A DNA stretch of 64,000 nt from Microglena sp. YARC (GCA_022414725.1 CM039462.1:60181428-60245427), one strand, 5' to 3'; shown: positions 1-10,426, numbered from the stretch's first letter. The notes: generated from the sequence alone by a model not told the origin. Numbers and translations: made by a program.

Positions 1-14
1 TCAACATCCTTGTC
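1..14 (-). CDS. ex12, 5' edge of an exon running off the left end
   Basis: A TTCTCAG acceptor at 15-17 is followed on the minus strand by codons for D-K-D-V and then the window end. The same acceptor and exon start recur at about 80-157, where the frame continues as DKDVEHFSWLSLHLHTPGG. The second site looks like an edge copy in the preceding intron, so the true exon probably continues to the left of base 1. Phase 0 matches the end of ex11. The window end could also be just another edge copy. Confidence 0.4.
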
Positions 15-17
15 CTG

Positions 18-700
18 AGAATGTAGATGGGTGTTGGTTGGTGTTGGTGTTGGCGTTGGTGTTGGTAAGTGTTGGAATTGTTGTGGAGGTTCTCCAGACC
101 CCCAGGTGTGTGCAAGTGGAGAGACAGCCATGAGAAGTGCTCAACATCCTTGTCCTGAGAACATATGTGGGTATTGGTTGGTGTTGGTGTTGGTGTTAGT
201 GTTGGTATTGGTTGGTGTATGTTGGTTGGTGTCTGTTGGTGTTGGTTGGTGTTGGTATTGGGTGTTGGTTGTTGTTGGTGTTGGTTGGGGTTGGCATTGT
301 GGTCGGTGTTGGTTGGTGTTGGGGTTGTTTTTGTGTTGGTTGGTGTTAGTTGATGTTGGTGTTGGTCGGTGTTTGGGTTGTTTGCTGTTTGCTGTTGGTT
401 GTTCTTGTTGGTGGTTGTTGTTGGCATTGTGGTGTTGATTGGTGTTGGTGTAGATTGGTGTTGGTGTTCATTGGTGTTGGTGTTGATTGGTGTTGGTGTT
501 CGTTGGTGTTGGTTGGGGTTGTTGTTGGTTGGTATTGGAATTGTGATGGAAGTGCTCCAGACCTGCAGGCACCTTGTTGAGAGCCTCGTTGAGAGCTCAT
601 TCTCGTATCAACAACCATGATATCAGGAGGGGCTACAAAATATAACTGGTGAAGTGAACACATGCTGAAAGTGCGATAAGAGCTGTGATAAGAGTAGGTT
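18..700. repeat. (GTTGGT)n minisatellite with an ex12 edge copy
   Basis: The plus strand is dominated by GTTGGT/GGTGTT hexamer-like units, which read ACCAAC in the sense of the gene. Embedded at 80-157 is a copy of the ex12 acceptor and exon start, and at about 540-570 a shorter related piece containing CTGCAG and GTCTGGAGCACTTCC. No independent gene is visible; long frames here are low-complexity Val/Leu/Gly strings. Confidence 0.75.
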
Positions 701-703
701 TGC

Positions 704-1015
704 AATACATTTGTTTGGGGTTCAGTTCATCAATGCTTTTTCTTTTGGAGCCCTTCCTATCACGGTTGGGCAAGTCCCTTTAGCCTATTTGGCCTACCTC
801 TGGACTGTAACACACATACATACATCATTCATTCCATTGCCATAGGCAGGCGATTGAATTATAATTGTATGATCAAATTATCACTGTAGCACGAACGCAG
901 GGCCCCTGTCAGCTAAAAGATTGTTTGAGGTTCAGTTCATTAATGCTTTTTTTTACCCTGCTGTCACGGTTGAGCAAGTCCTTATAGCCTATTAGGGCTA
1001 CCCCTGGACTCAGAC
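704..1015 (-). repeat. Interspersed element Rep-A, two copies
   Basis: Two minus-orientation copies of a dispersed element, at 704-815 and about 870-1,015. In forward sense it starts ACAGTCCAGGGGTAG, passes a GGCTAAAGGGACT-like stretch and ends near GCTACAGTGAT. Other copies are at 4,243-4,355, 19,855-20,000, 29,385-29,435, 37,990-38,145, 42,200-42,350, 50,690-50,825 and 54,610-54,760. I see no coding sequence in it. It may be a SINE or MITE. Confidence 0.7.
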
Positions 1016-1108
<93 letters not shown>

Positions 1109-1190
1109 GGCAGGCAGGCAGACAGGCAGGCAGGCAGACAGGCAGACAGGCAGACAGGCAGGCAGGCAGGCAGGCAGACAGGCAGACATC
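1014..1190. repeat. (CAGA)n / (CAGG)n microsatellite
   Basis: Uninterrupted GACA tetramers grade into GGCA tetramers. The array abuts the outer end of a Rep-A copy at 1,015. Confidence 0.95.
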
Positions 1191-2451
1191 CTCTTGCTAA
1201 TCTGCTTCGCGATCTTCCTGCTGCCCTCTGATGCACCTACCACCACCACCACCTTGCTTGCCCACCCACCACCAACAACGTACCCCCCTTATACCACCAC
1301 CTTGCACACCCACCACCACCACCCACCACCTTACCCGCATGGTCGTGGGAGGCGCCATCCAATAGAAGGGAAGTCCACCTCGAAGAGGGCTTCTCAATCC
1401 TCTCGCCAATCTGCTTCTCGATCTTCAAGCTGCCCTCTGTTGCACCCACCACCACCACCACCTTACCAAACCACCAACACCACCTTGCCCACCAACACCC
1501 ACCCAACACCCACCTTACCCAACACCACCTCACCCCCTTATACCACCACCTTGCCCCCCTTTACCACCCACCACCACCACCTTACCCACCACCACCACCA
1601 CCTCACCCCCCTTATACCACCACCTTACCCACCCACCACCACCACCTTACCCATCACTACCGTACCCACCTGGTTGTGGGAGGCCCTATCCAATTGAGGG
1701 GAGGTCCTCCTCGAGGAGGGCTTCTTAATCCTCTTGCTAAATTGCTTTGCGATCTTCCTGCTGCCCTCTGTTGCACCTACCACCACCACCACCACCTTGC
1801 CCACCCACCACCACCAACGTACCCCCCTTATACCACCATCTTGCACACCACTACCGTACCCACTTGGTTGTGGGAGGCCCTATCCAATCGAGGGGGCTTC
1901 TCAATCCTCTTGCTGCTCTGCCTCTCGATCTTCCTGCTGCCCTCTGTTGCACCCACCACCACCACCACCTTACCCACCACCACCACCACCTCACCCCCCT
2001 TATACCACCACCTTGCCAACCCACCACCACCCACCACCTTGCACACCACCACCGTACCCACTTGGTTGTGGGAGGCCCTATCCAATTGAGGGGGCTTTTC
2101 AATCCTCTTGCTGCTCTGCCTCTCGATCTTCCTGCTGCCCTCTGTTGCACCCACCACCACACCACCTTACCCACCACCACCACCACCTCACCCCTTATAC
2201 CACCACCCCCTTGCCAACCCACCACCACCCACCACCTTGCACACCACTACCGTACCCACTTGGTTGTGGGAGGCCCTATCCAATTGAGGGGGCTTCTCAA
2301 TCCTCTTGCTGCTCTGCCTCTCGATCTTCCTGCTGCCCTCTGTTGCACCCACCACCACCACCACCTTACCATCCACCACCACCACCTCACCCCCCTTATA
2401 CCACCACCTTGCCAACCAGCCACCACCCACACCTTGCAACCACCACCGTAC
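1191..2451 (-). repeat. Array of ex11 3' edge copies with donor
   Basis: About six units of roughly 180-200 bp lie downstream of ex11 in gene sense. Each holds about 100 nt of the ex11 3' part (EGSRKIERQSSKRIE, PPQLDRASHN), a donor of type GTGG|GTACGG, and GGTGGT-rich intron sequence. The copy near 1,335 has GTAAGG instead. The copies carry one extra C near the donor (ACAACCAAG against ACAACAAG in ex11), which shifts the last codons. The open frames through the array are read-through of exon copies and triplet repeats, not separate genes. Confidence 0.75.
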
Positions 2452-2624
2452 CCACTTGTTGTGGGAGGCCCTATCCAATTGAGGGGGATTCTCAATCCTC
2501 TTGCTGCTCTGCCTCTCGATCTTACTGCTGCCCTCTGCTGCAGGGGTGGCCAGTGGACCAGGTGCGCCCTCGTGTGGCGCGGCCTCCTTATCATGAGTAG
2601 CGCTGTACTTGGCGTCTTCCAATC
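2452..2624 (-). CDS. ex11, 173-nt exon, unknown protein
   Basis: The acceptor ATGTGCAG ends at 2,625 and the donor GTGG|GTACGG starts at 2,451. The exon begins with two bases that complete a Gly codon left by ex10, then reads LEDAKYSATHDKEAAP, HEGAPGPLATPAAEGSS, KIERQSSKRIENPPQLD and RASHNKW, ending in phase 0. It is charged and Ala/Pro/Ser-rich, so probably a disordered tail. It is the longest and rightmost member of the array at 1.2-2.6 kb, which is why I take it as the real exon. No family is recognised. If ex10 instead ends at its own stop codon, this would belong to another isoform or gene. Confidence 0.55.
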
Positions 2625-2639
2625 CTGCACATGTGCGTA

Positions 2640-2690
2640 AAATTTGAAATTTGAAATTTGAAATTGAAAGTTTAAAATGGATACGCCTTG
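2640..2690. repeat. TTTGAAAT short tandem repeat
   Basis: A short AATTTGAAATTTGAAA run immediately upstream of the ex11 acceptor. It is AT-rich and has no coding content. Confidence 0.7.
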
Positions 2691-2754
2691 CCACGGGGCG
2701 TGAAGTTGAAGGAACCAGGAGGTGCTTGAGTCAAAGTGGCATCTTCAGTAGCTA

Positions 2755-3295
2755 AACATGTGTGTATATGTGCATGTGTGTGCATTTGTTTGTATGTGTG
2801 TGTGTGCATGTGTATGTGTGTGCATGTGTGTGCATGTGTGCATGTGTGTGTGTGCATATGTATGTGTGTGCATGTGTGCATGTATGTGTGTGCATGTGTG
2901 CATGTGTGTGTGTGCATATGTATGTGTGTGCATGTGCGTGCATGTGTGTATATGTGCATGTGTGTGCATGTGTTTGCACGTGTGTACATGTGTGTGCATT
3001 TGTGTGCATGTGTGCATGTATATACATGTGTTTGCATGTGTGCATGTGTGTACTTGTGTGTGAATGTGTGCATGTTTATGAGCATGAGTGCATGTGTGCA
3101 TGTGTGTACATGTGTACATGTTTATGTACATGTGTACATGTTTATGTGCATGTGTACATGTTTATGTGCATGTGTGTACATATGTACATGCTAATGTGCA
3201 TGTGTGCAAATGTGTGTGCATGTGCGTGCATGTTTATGTGCACGTGTGCATGTGTGCATGTGTGTACATGTGTTCATGTTTATGTGCATGTTTGC
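2755..3295. repeat. (TG)n/(TGCATG)n microsatellite
   Basis: About 540 bp of TGTGTGCATG-type repeat on the plus strand, CA-rich in the sense of the gene. It lies in the ex10-ex11 intron on the acceptor side. Cys/Val/Met-rich and His/Thr-rich frames across it are repeat translations. Confidence 0.95.
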
Positions 3296-3297
3296 AT

Positions 3298-3492
3298 CAG
3301 GGTACTACTTCTTGCCAAGTTGGTCAGCGCTTAAAGCGCACAAACGTCAAAATTGGTCAGCGCTTTGTGGTGCAAAAAGCGCAAAAACTGCGCGCTGCGC
3401 CCACAGGGAGTTAAAAAACTGCGCGAAACGCGCTGAGGGGCTCAAAAAGGCAGCGCAGCACTGCGCTGCCGCGCGCGCTTAGTAGTACCCTG
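3298..3492. mobile_element. MITE-1, 195 bp, terminal inverted repeats CAGGGTACTACT
   Basis: The left end CAGGGTACTACT is mirrored by AGTAGTACCCTG at the right end. The interior is rich in GCGC and in GGTCAGCGCTT repeats and carries no protein. Relatives lie at 29,735-29,927, 35,716-35,997, 54,853-55,060 (duplicate about 42,470-42,690) and, in opposite orientation, 57,552-57,714. I see no clean target-site duplication here. Confidence 0.75.
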
Positions 3493-3527
3493 GTTTGCTT
3501 GTGTAGCATTTGATCATAAAACCGATT

Positions 3528-3690
3528 TCAGTGATATAAATGGTCTAGTGGTAGACCAGAACGCTCGAAGATGAAGAGTCGGAGGTTTGACTCCCCCCTT
3601 CGATCGCTCTTCGCGTTGCAGGTCGTCGTCGACCGCGATGGTAGCTTGTCCAGTTGAGGTAGGAGACCGCTCCCCACCCGCGGAGACAAT
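3528..3690 (+). mobile_element. tRNA-derived SINE, 5' part
   Basis: It starts TTTCAGTGATATA and contains an A-box-like TGGTCTAGTGGTAGA. A diverged B box follows (GGTTTGACTCC, against GGTTCGACTCC in other copies), then a conserved unique body with GTAGCTTGTCCAGTTGAGG. It is cut off near CCCACCCGCG by a C-rich array. Better copies are at 29,508-29,735 and 56,085-56,300. Confidence 0.75.
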
Positions 3691-3694
3691 TATG

Positions 3695-4235
3695 CACATA
3701 CCAGCTCCCCCTCCCCCTCCCAGCACATACCACCTCCCCCTCCAGCCCAAACCCCCCTCCCACCCCTACATACCAGTCAGCTGTCCACAGCCGCCTCCCT
3801 ACCACCTCGCACCCCCTACCACCTCCCACCCCACGCACCCTTTACCACCACGTCTCTTCCCCTCCAGCCCAGGCACCCCTCCCACCCTCTATACCAGCCA
3901 GATATCCACAACTACTTCCTATCAACTCGCACTCCCTACCACCTTGCAACCCCTCCCTCCCACCCCTCGGCAACCTCTACCACCACCCCCTTCTCCTCCC
4001 ACCCCCTACATACCAGCCAGCTATCCACAACGCCTCCCTCCCACCTCCCACCCCTCCCTACCACCCCCACACACCCTCTACCACCCCCACATCCTCCTCC
4101 AGCCCCTGCGCCCCTCCCACCCCACGCATCCTCTACCACCTCCCTCCCCCTCCAGCCCCAGCACCCCATCCCACCCACCCCTCCACCCCACCACACCCTC
4201 TACCACCCCTTTATACCAGCCGGATATCCACCACT
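3695..4235. repeat. C-rich minisatellite
   Basis: Irregular units of CCTCCCACC, TACCACCTC and ATACCAGCCAG type, G-rich in gene sense. It fills the ex10-ex11 intron. I see no exon inside it. Confidence 0.8.
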
Positions 4236-4242
4236 TCCATGT

Positions 4243-4355
4243 TTGCATGTTACAGTTCGGGGCAAGCAAAATAGGCTCAAGGGTCTTTCCAAACCTCGAA
4301 CAAGCAAGATCACCTCTATGTTACCAGGAGGGGCTAATTGAAAGAACCACCTGAT
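4243..4355 (+). repeat. Rep-A copy
   Basis: A plus-orientation copy beginning at TTACAGTTCGGGG and adjacent to a TGCATGT microsatellite stub, diverged in its 3' half. Confidence 0.6.
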
Positions 4356-4800
4356 GACCCCCCCCCCCCCCCACACACACACACACACCCCACACACACA
4401 CCCACCCACCCACCACACACACCAGCCCCAACTATCCACACCTTGACCCCCTCCCCACCCCAACCCCACCACCCCAACCCAACCCCAACCCATCCGACCC
4501 CCTGACACACATCCAACCCCAACCCTCACCCTCAACCCCCAACCTTACCCTCCCTAACCCCCAATCCCCCCCCCCCCACACACACACACACACCAGCCCC
4601 AACCCATCCAACCCCTTGACCCCCTCCACCACCCCCACCCCCACCCCCCAACCCAACCCCAACCCCAACCCATCCGACCCCCTGACACACATCCCAACCC
4701 CAACCCTCACCCTCAACCCCCACACACCCTCACCAACCCTCAACCTTACCTCCTAACACAATCCCACCCCCGCCCCCAACCCCATCCCCAACCTCACCAA
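4356..4800. repeat. C-rich array downstream of the ex10 donor
   Basis: CCCCAACCC, CACACACA and CATCCGACCCCCTGACACAC units of about 155 bp recur two to three times. In gene sense this is GGGTTGGGG-rich and directly follows the ex10 donor region. Confidence 0.8.
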
Positions 4801-4823
4801 AATCATTCAGCCCTTATCCTTAC

Positions 4824-5164
4824 CCAGTTTCTTCAGCCACGCCAGCCCTGGCGTCATTTCCAGCATCTTTGCCCCAGTCCTTTTGACAGGGGTTCTGACA
4901 AAAGAGGACTTTTGATCACCATTGCCACCACCACCACCACCACCACCACCACCACCACCGCTGCCATTAGGCTTCCTCGCATCCCCACTGGGTCCTCCGT
5001 AGCCCCGACGGGCACCATTTGCTTGAGTCGTCATCTCATGTGGGATGGGTGCAGTGAGGGGATATGGGGAGGGCCGTTCAGAAGGGGGAAGGCCGCCATT
5101 CATCAGTCCATTGCCGTAGCCATCCAGTCGGCTGCCCCGTGGGTCCACGTCGTTGTTGAGCGCA
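4824..5164 (-). CDS. ex10, 341-nt exon, glycine-rich
   Basis: The acceptor TTGCCTGTTCTCAG precedes 5,164. The exon completes an Ala codon with ex9 and reads ALNNDVDPRGSRLDGYGNG, then a Pro/Ser/Tyr-rich stretch, a run of twelve glycines encoded by a GGT/GGC microsatellite (4,925-4,961), and a basic end (SFVRTPVKRTGAKMLEMTP, AWLKKL). A donor CTGG|GTAAGG at 4,823 leaves one base, which fits ex11. If that donor is not used, the frame reads GKDKG and stops at 4,807-4,809, making this the terminal exon. Both endings are plausible. No family is recognised. Confidence 0.65.
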
Positions 5165-5353
5165 CTGAGAACAGGCAATGAATAAGTCATGGCACATTAG
5201 TGGATCAAAAGTATGTTATATATTTGTATATGTATGTTTGTATTTATATCGATTTGTGTATTTGTATACGTGTATGTTTGTACATTAGTGATAGGTCATG
5301 GCTGCTCCACTGCCAAATCTAATCAGCCAGCTGCTTCGGAAGTCCAAGTTGCT
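5165..5353 (-). repeat. Intron start of the acceptor region and diverged ex10 edge copy
   Basis: TGTATATTTGTATG-type repeat, followed at 5,290-5,350 by a diverged copy of the ex10 start. The same block recurs at 5,775-5,985, where 5,780-5,800 keeps the acceptor plus about 11 nt of exon and 5,930-5,985 keeps a diverged longer piece (FNKDLDPRSSWLSGFG against LNNDVDPRGSRLDGYG). Confidence 0.6.
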
Positions 5354-5470
5354 GTTACATTACATTACATTACATTACATTACATTACATTACATTACAT
5401 TACATTACATTACATTACATTACATTACATTTCATTACATTACATTACATTACATTACATTACATTACAT
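5354..5470. repeat. (TTACA)n pentanucleotide microsatellite
   Basis: About 23 near-perfect TTACA units with one TTTCA variant, lying between two ex10-edge blocks. Confidence 0.95.
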
Positions 5471-5775
5471 GTCAAAGTCTACTTGACACCGCGAGGGTGT
5501 ATGAGACTCTGTGCTTTAAACAAAAAGAAAAAGCACCCACAAAGCAAAAAACCCCATTACATCAGGGGTGTGTCGAGGACAAACAAACCAAGCTCCCAAC
5601 CACCATTTTGGTGGCGTAGGTATTAAACCCCCTAGAGCCGGACCCAGATCTCAACCACTTACAGTGGCGGAGGTAAGAAGCTAGCAAATGAGAAGTCACA
5701 AGAAGAAAAGAAAAAAAAGGGATAATAAATTACGGTGCCACTAAGCAGTCCAGGGCTTCCTGTCTTGCTCTTCTA
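5471..5775. other. Unique intron stretch
   Basis: AT-rich sequence with A-rich runs (5,520-5,555 and 5,700-5,725). I find no exon, RNA gene or recognisable repeat in it. Confidence 0.5.
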
Positions 5776-5984
5776 CAAGTAGAAAGTGTTGAGCGCACTG
5801 AGAACAGGCAATGAATAAGTGGCACATGAGTGGATCAAAAGTATGTTATGTACTTGTATATTTATATTTGTATCTGTATTTATATTTATATTTATTTGTA
5901 TGTTTGTATATTAGTGATAGGTCATGGCTACCCCACTGCCGAATCCACTCAGCCAGCTGCTTCGGGGGTCCAAGTCCTTGTTGA

Positions 5985-7080
5985 ACATCGGGACCCTGTC
6001 AGACATGCAGAAAGACCGTTCCTACACCATTCTCACTATTTTTGAGGAAACTGGGGAGCGTATCCACTGACAATAACAGAGCCTTTGGAAGCTGGTTCAG
6101 ACACACATGGGCCCGCATTCAACCAAGAGGCCCAACATGTTGACCCTGTCAGACATGCAGACAGCCTGTCCGAACACCACACTCACTATTTCTGTGTGAA
6201 ATGAGGAGCACATCCACTGACAATAACAGAGCATTAGAACACGGGTTAAGACAAAAATGCCACGGAGCCAAGACTCCCAACATTTGGACCCTGTCAGACA
6301 TGCAGAAAGGCCGTCCCTATAACACTCTCGCTATTTCTGCGGGAACCAAGGAGCATATCCACTGACAATATCAGAGCCTTTGGCCCATGGCCAAGAAAAA
6401 CAATGGCGCGCATTAGAACCAGTAGAACCAACATTTGGGCCCTGTTTGACATGCAGACAGACTGTCCGTAAACCACAATCACTATTTATGCTTGAAATGA
6501 GGAGCATTTACACTGACAATAACAGGGCCTTTGGACACTGCCTTAGCCAAACACTGGAATTCAGTCAACCAGGACACCCAACATTGGGACCCTGTCAGAC
6601 GTGCAGAAAGATCGTCCCTACACCACACTCACTCTTCCTTGAAGAAGAGATCCACTGACAGTGTCTGAGCTGTTGACCGCTGGTTTATACACACAATGGA
6701 ATTTCGTAAACCAGGACACCCAACATTGGGAACCTGACAGACGTGCAGAAAGGCTATCCCTACAACACACTCACTCTTTCTTGAGAAAGAGAGGCGCATA
6801 TCCACTGACAGTGACTGAGCTGTTGACCACTGATTTTGCCAAACTATGGAATTCCGTAAACCAGGACACCAAACGTTTTGACCAGGCAGACATGCAGAAA
6901 GATTGTTCTTACAACACACTCAATCGGGCTTGGCATGCAGTCAACCAAGACTCCCAACATTTGGACCCGGTCAGACATGCAGAAAGACTATCCCTACAAC
7001 ACACTCACTCTTTCTTGAGGAAGAGAGGCGCATATCCACTAACAGTGACTGAGCTGTTGACGCGTGGTTTAGCTGTAATC
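5985..7080 (-). repeat. About 150-160-bp satellite, seven copies
   Basis: Units share ACCCTGTCAGACATGCAGAAAG, ACACTCACTCTTTCTTGAG and CATATCCACTGACA blocks. In gene sense each holds a possible acceptor TGTCTGACAG|G. I cannot match the unit to an exon in this window. Frames of 60-165 codons cross it but carry no shared domain. Confidence 0.8.
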
Positions 7081-8440
7081 AGCTTGTGGAGCGAAAAACT
7101 TTGCTCGCGGCCACTACTTCGCCAACGAGGAAGTGTCACGGAGGGGGCTAGCACCTGAGGAGGATTACAGGGAGATGAGAATTGGGGCTAGCACCTGAGG
7201 CGGCAAAGCAGGGATTTTGCTCACGCCACCCTTCGCGCCCGAGGAAGCGTCACAAAGGGGGCTTGCACCAGAGGAGGGTGTGAGGGAGATGAGAATTGGG
7301 TGAGAAGGAGCTCATGGTATATTGACATGTGAGGAGCTTGGGTCAGGCGTCACGGAGGGGGCTAGCACCTGGGCTGGGTGAGAGGGAGATGAGAATTGGG
7401 CGAGAGGGATCTCGTGGTATATGGGATGAGAGGAGATTGCGCCGGATGACATGGTGGGCGCTAGCACCTGGGCTGGGTGAGAGAGAGATGCGTATTGGGG
7501 CTAGCACCTGATTCGGTACAGTGGGGATTTTGCTCATGCCACCACTCGCCTACAAGGAAGCCTCGCCAAGGGGGCTAGCACCTGATGCGGTAGAGCGGGT
7601 ACTTTGCTCGTGCCATCACTCGTCCACTAGGAAGCCTCACGGAGGGGGCTAGCACCTGAGGAGGGTGAGAGGGAGATGAGAATTGGGCGAGAAGGGGCTC
7701 ATGGTATATGGCATGTGAGGAGCTTGGGTTAGGTGTCACGGAGGGGGCTAGCACCTGGTCAGGGTGAGAGGGAGATGAGAATTGTGTGAGAGGGGTCTCA
7801 AAGTATATGGCATGTGGGGAGCTTGGGTCAGGTGTCACGGAGGGGGCTAGCACCTGGTCAGGGTGAGAGGGAGATGAGACTTGGGATTAGCACTTGATGC
7901 GATAGAGCAGGGATTATGCTCACGCCACCACTCGCCACCAAGGAAGTGTCATGGATGGGGCTAGCACCTGAAGAGGGAGAGAGGGAGATGAGAATTGGGT
8001 GAGAAGGGGCTCGTAGTATATGACATGTGGGGAGCTTGGGTCAGGTGTCACGGAGGGGGCTAGCACCTGGTCAGGGTGAGAAGGAGATGAGACTTGGGGC
8101 TAGCACTTGATGCGGTAGAGCGGGGATTTCGCTCACCCCTCCCTCTGTGCCCGAGGAAGCGACACAAAGCGGGCTAGCACCAGGGGAGGGTGAGAGGGAG
8201 ATGAGAATTAGGTGAGAAGGGGCTCATAGTATATGACATGTGGGAAGGTTGGGTCAGGTGTCATGGAGGGGGCTAGCACCTAAGGAGGGTGATATGGAGA
8301 TAAGAATTGGGGCTAGCACCTGATGCCGCAAAGCGGGGATTTTGCTCCACCACCCTTCGCGCCCGAGGAAGCGTCACAAAGGGGGATTGGGTGAGAAGGG
8401 GCTATTGGTATATGGCATGTGGGGAGGTCGGGTCTAACTC
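7081..8440 (-). repeat. Array of ex9 microexon copies
   Basis: Alternating units contain either a whole 44-nt ex9-like core or only its first part (GTGCTAGCCCC) followed by GGGTGAGAGGGAGATGAG-type filler. Full-length cores are at about 7,113-7,157, 7,222-7,268, 7,540-7,583, 7,612-7,656, 7,924-7,967, 8,130-8,178 and 8,345-8,388. Their splice sites have decayed differently: acceptor CAG to CTG in two, donor GT to AT, AC or GC in others. Confidence 0.7.
7924..7967 (-). CDS. ex9, 44-nt microexon
   Basis: Of about seven copies in the array this is the only one with both an intact acceptor (CTCTTCAG) and an intact donor (GTGAGC). It starts in phase 0 (V-L-A-P-S-M-T-L-P) and ends with two bases (GC) that complete an Ala codon with the first base of ex10. 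Both phases fit ex8 and ex10, which supports it despite its small size. The product segment is VLAPSMTLPWWRVV; function unknown. Another copy could be the one used if non-canonical GC donors are accepted. Confidence 0.5.
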
Positions 8441-9646
8441 AGAGTTATCCACATCTGGGTGGACGGTACATCTGCCTTGCATCCCCACCCACCCACCCAC
8501 CCCCCCACCCACCCACCCACACCCACCCACACTCCCCCCCCCAGGATCCTTTCCTTCCACCACTAGCTCGGAGTTATCAAAATCTGGGTGGACAGGGTAC
8601 ATCTGCCTTGCCCCCCCTACCGCCCCCCCCCCCACCCCCCTACCCACACCTCCCCACCCCCTGGGTCCCTTGCCTCCACCACCAGCTCAGAGTTCTCAAA
8701 ATCTCGGTGGACAGGGTACATCTGCCTTGCCCCCCCCCCCCCCCCCCCCCATCTCCCCCCCCCCCCCCACCCACCCACACCCACCCACACTCCCCCCCCC
8801 CAGGATCCTTTCCTTCCACCACTAGCTCAGAGTTATCAAATCTGGGTGGACAGGGTACATCTGCCTTGCCCCCCCCTACTGCCCCCCCCCCCCCCCCTGG
8901 ATCCCTTGCCTCCACCACCAGCTCAGAGTTCTCAAAATCTGGGTGGACAGGGTACATCTGCCTTGCCCCCCCCCACCCCCCCACCCCCCCACCCCCACCC
9001 ACTCACCCACCCACCCACCCACACCTCCCCTCCCTGGTCCCTTACCTCCACTACTAGCTCGGAGTTATCAAAATCTGGGTGGACAGGGTACATCTGCCTT
9101 GCCCCCCCCCCCCCCCCACCCCACCCCCCCACCCACCCACTCACCCACCCACCCACCCACACCTCCCCCTCCCTGGATCCCTTACCTCCACTACTAGCTC
9201 GGAGTTATCAAATCTGGGTGGACAGGGTACATCAGCCTTGCCCCCCCCCACCCCCACCCCACCCCCCCCACCCACCCACTCACCCACCCACCCACCCACA
9301 CCTCCCCCTCCTGGGATCCCTTACCTCCACTACTAGCTCGGAGTTATCAAAATCTGGGTGAACAGGGTACATCGCCTTGCCCCCCCCCCCCCCACCCACC
9401 CACACCAGGATCCCTTACCTCCACCACCAGCTCAGAGTTCTCCAAATCTGGGTGGACAGGGTACATCTGCCTTGCCCCCCCACCCCCACCCACCCCCACC
9501 CACCCCCACCCACCACACCAGGATCCCTTACCTCCACCACCAGCTCAGAGTTCTCCAAATCTGGGTGGACAGGGTACATCTGCCTGCCCCCTCCCCCCCC
9601 CCACACACACACCTCCCCCCCCCCCCCCCCCCCCTGGATTCCTTAC
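8441..9646 (-). repeat. Array of ex8 3' edge copies with donor, about ten units
   Basis: Units of 95-145 bp each hold about 60 nt of the ex8 end (ARQMYPVHPDLENSELVVE) and its splice donor, separated by runs of C (G in gene sense). Donors in the copies: GTAAGG in those near 9,033, 9,173, 9,317, 9,409 and 9,521; GCAAGG near 8,668 and 8,901; lost near 8,562 and 8,803. Proline-rich and glycine-rich frames of up to 257 codons here are artefacts of the array. Confidence 0.85.
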
Positions 9647-9872
9647 CTCCACCACTAGCTCCGAGTTCTCCAAATATGGGTGTACAGGGTACATCTGCCT
9701 TGCACCATCTCCCGTCGAGCTTATTGACTTGCTCCGCTTGGTCTGTAGTCCAGCCACTGTGCTTGACAGCTTGATGCTCAGTAGTTCAGTCTCGCCATCC
9801 TCCACCTCCTCCTTTACCTTCTCCTTGGCACTGAAGACGAGGAAGCCTCCGTCTCTGGTGATCTCATGCTTC
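9647..9872 (-). CDS. ex8, 226-nt exon, lysine/glutamate-rich segment
   Basis: The acceptor AACCCTTTCAG ends at 9,873 and the donor GTGGAG|GTAAGG starts at 9,646. One base completes a Glu codon from ex7; the frame then reads KHEITRDGGFLVFSAK, EKVKEEVEDGETELLS, IKLSSTVAGLQTKRSK and so on to ENSELVVE, ending in phase 0 (75 residues). A charged helix-like stretch follows a short beta-like GGFLVF segment. A copy of its first 116 nt lies at 12,004-12,119, and its 3' edge is amplified downstream. No domain is recognised. Confidence 0.75.
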
Positions 9873-9875
9873 CTG

Positions 9876-10112
9876 AAAGGGTTTGATTTGGGTTTGGGTT
9901 AGGTTTGGGTTAGGTTTGGGTTAGGGTTTGGGTTAGGTTTTTGGTTGGGCTTGGGTTTAGGTTTGGGTTTGGGTAAGGATTTGGGTTAGGTTTGGGTTAG
10001 GGTTTGGGTTAGGTTTTTGGTTGGGCTTGGTTTTAGGTTTGGGTTTGACTTAGGGATTTGGGTTTGTGTTTGAGTTTGTGTTTGTGTTTGGGTTTGAGTT
10101 TGGGTTTGGGTC
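9876..10112. repeat. (TTTGGGTTAGG)n telomere-like repeat
   Basis: Irregular TTTGGGTTAGG and TTTGGG units on the plus strand. It directly precedes the ex8 acceptor, so it is CCCAAA-rich in gene sense. It is interstitial and degenerate, not a chromosome end. Confidence 0.85.
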
Positions 10113-10290
10113 TAGTCCCCAAGAAAGGAAAGAAAGGACGGGTGAGCATCAAGAAATCAGAGCACACTCAAAGGCTATCCCTCATAGGAACCATTTCAGG
10201 CCCTGAAAGGAGCACATAGCACCAGTTTCGTGCATCTATCTATTTTTTCTCCGCGAAACCGCGGCACCGCTATAATATGTTGTTAAGGTT
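10113..10290. other. Unique intron stretch
   Basis: I see nothing recognisable here: no exon with splice borders and no element ends. Confidence 0.4.
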
Positions 10291-10371
10291 GTGAAGCATT
10301 GCATTATTATTATTATCCTTTTTTTGTATGGTGGAATGGATAATAATAACAATAATCATAATATTGCTGAC

Positions 10372-10426
<55 letters not shown>

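Noticed and set aside
1734..2640. Two frames of nearly 300 codons on the plus strand, rich in Pro, His, Thr and Leu
   Set aside because: Antisense to the ex11 edge array and made of CCACCA and repeated exon pieces; several frames are open at once, as expected for triplet repeats.
5213..5626. 137-codon plus-strand frame with Leu-His-Tyr-Ile-Thr repeats
   Set aside because: A translation of the TTACA pentanucleotide array.
9876..10112. A chromosome end or functional telomere
   Set aside because: Degenerate units, interstitial position between gene exons, and no terminal array.
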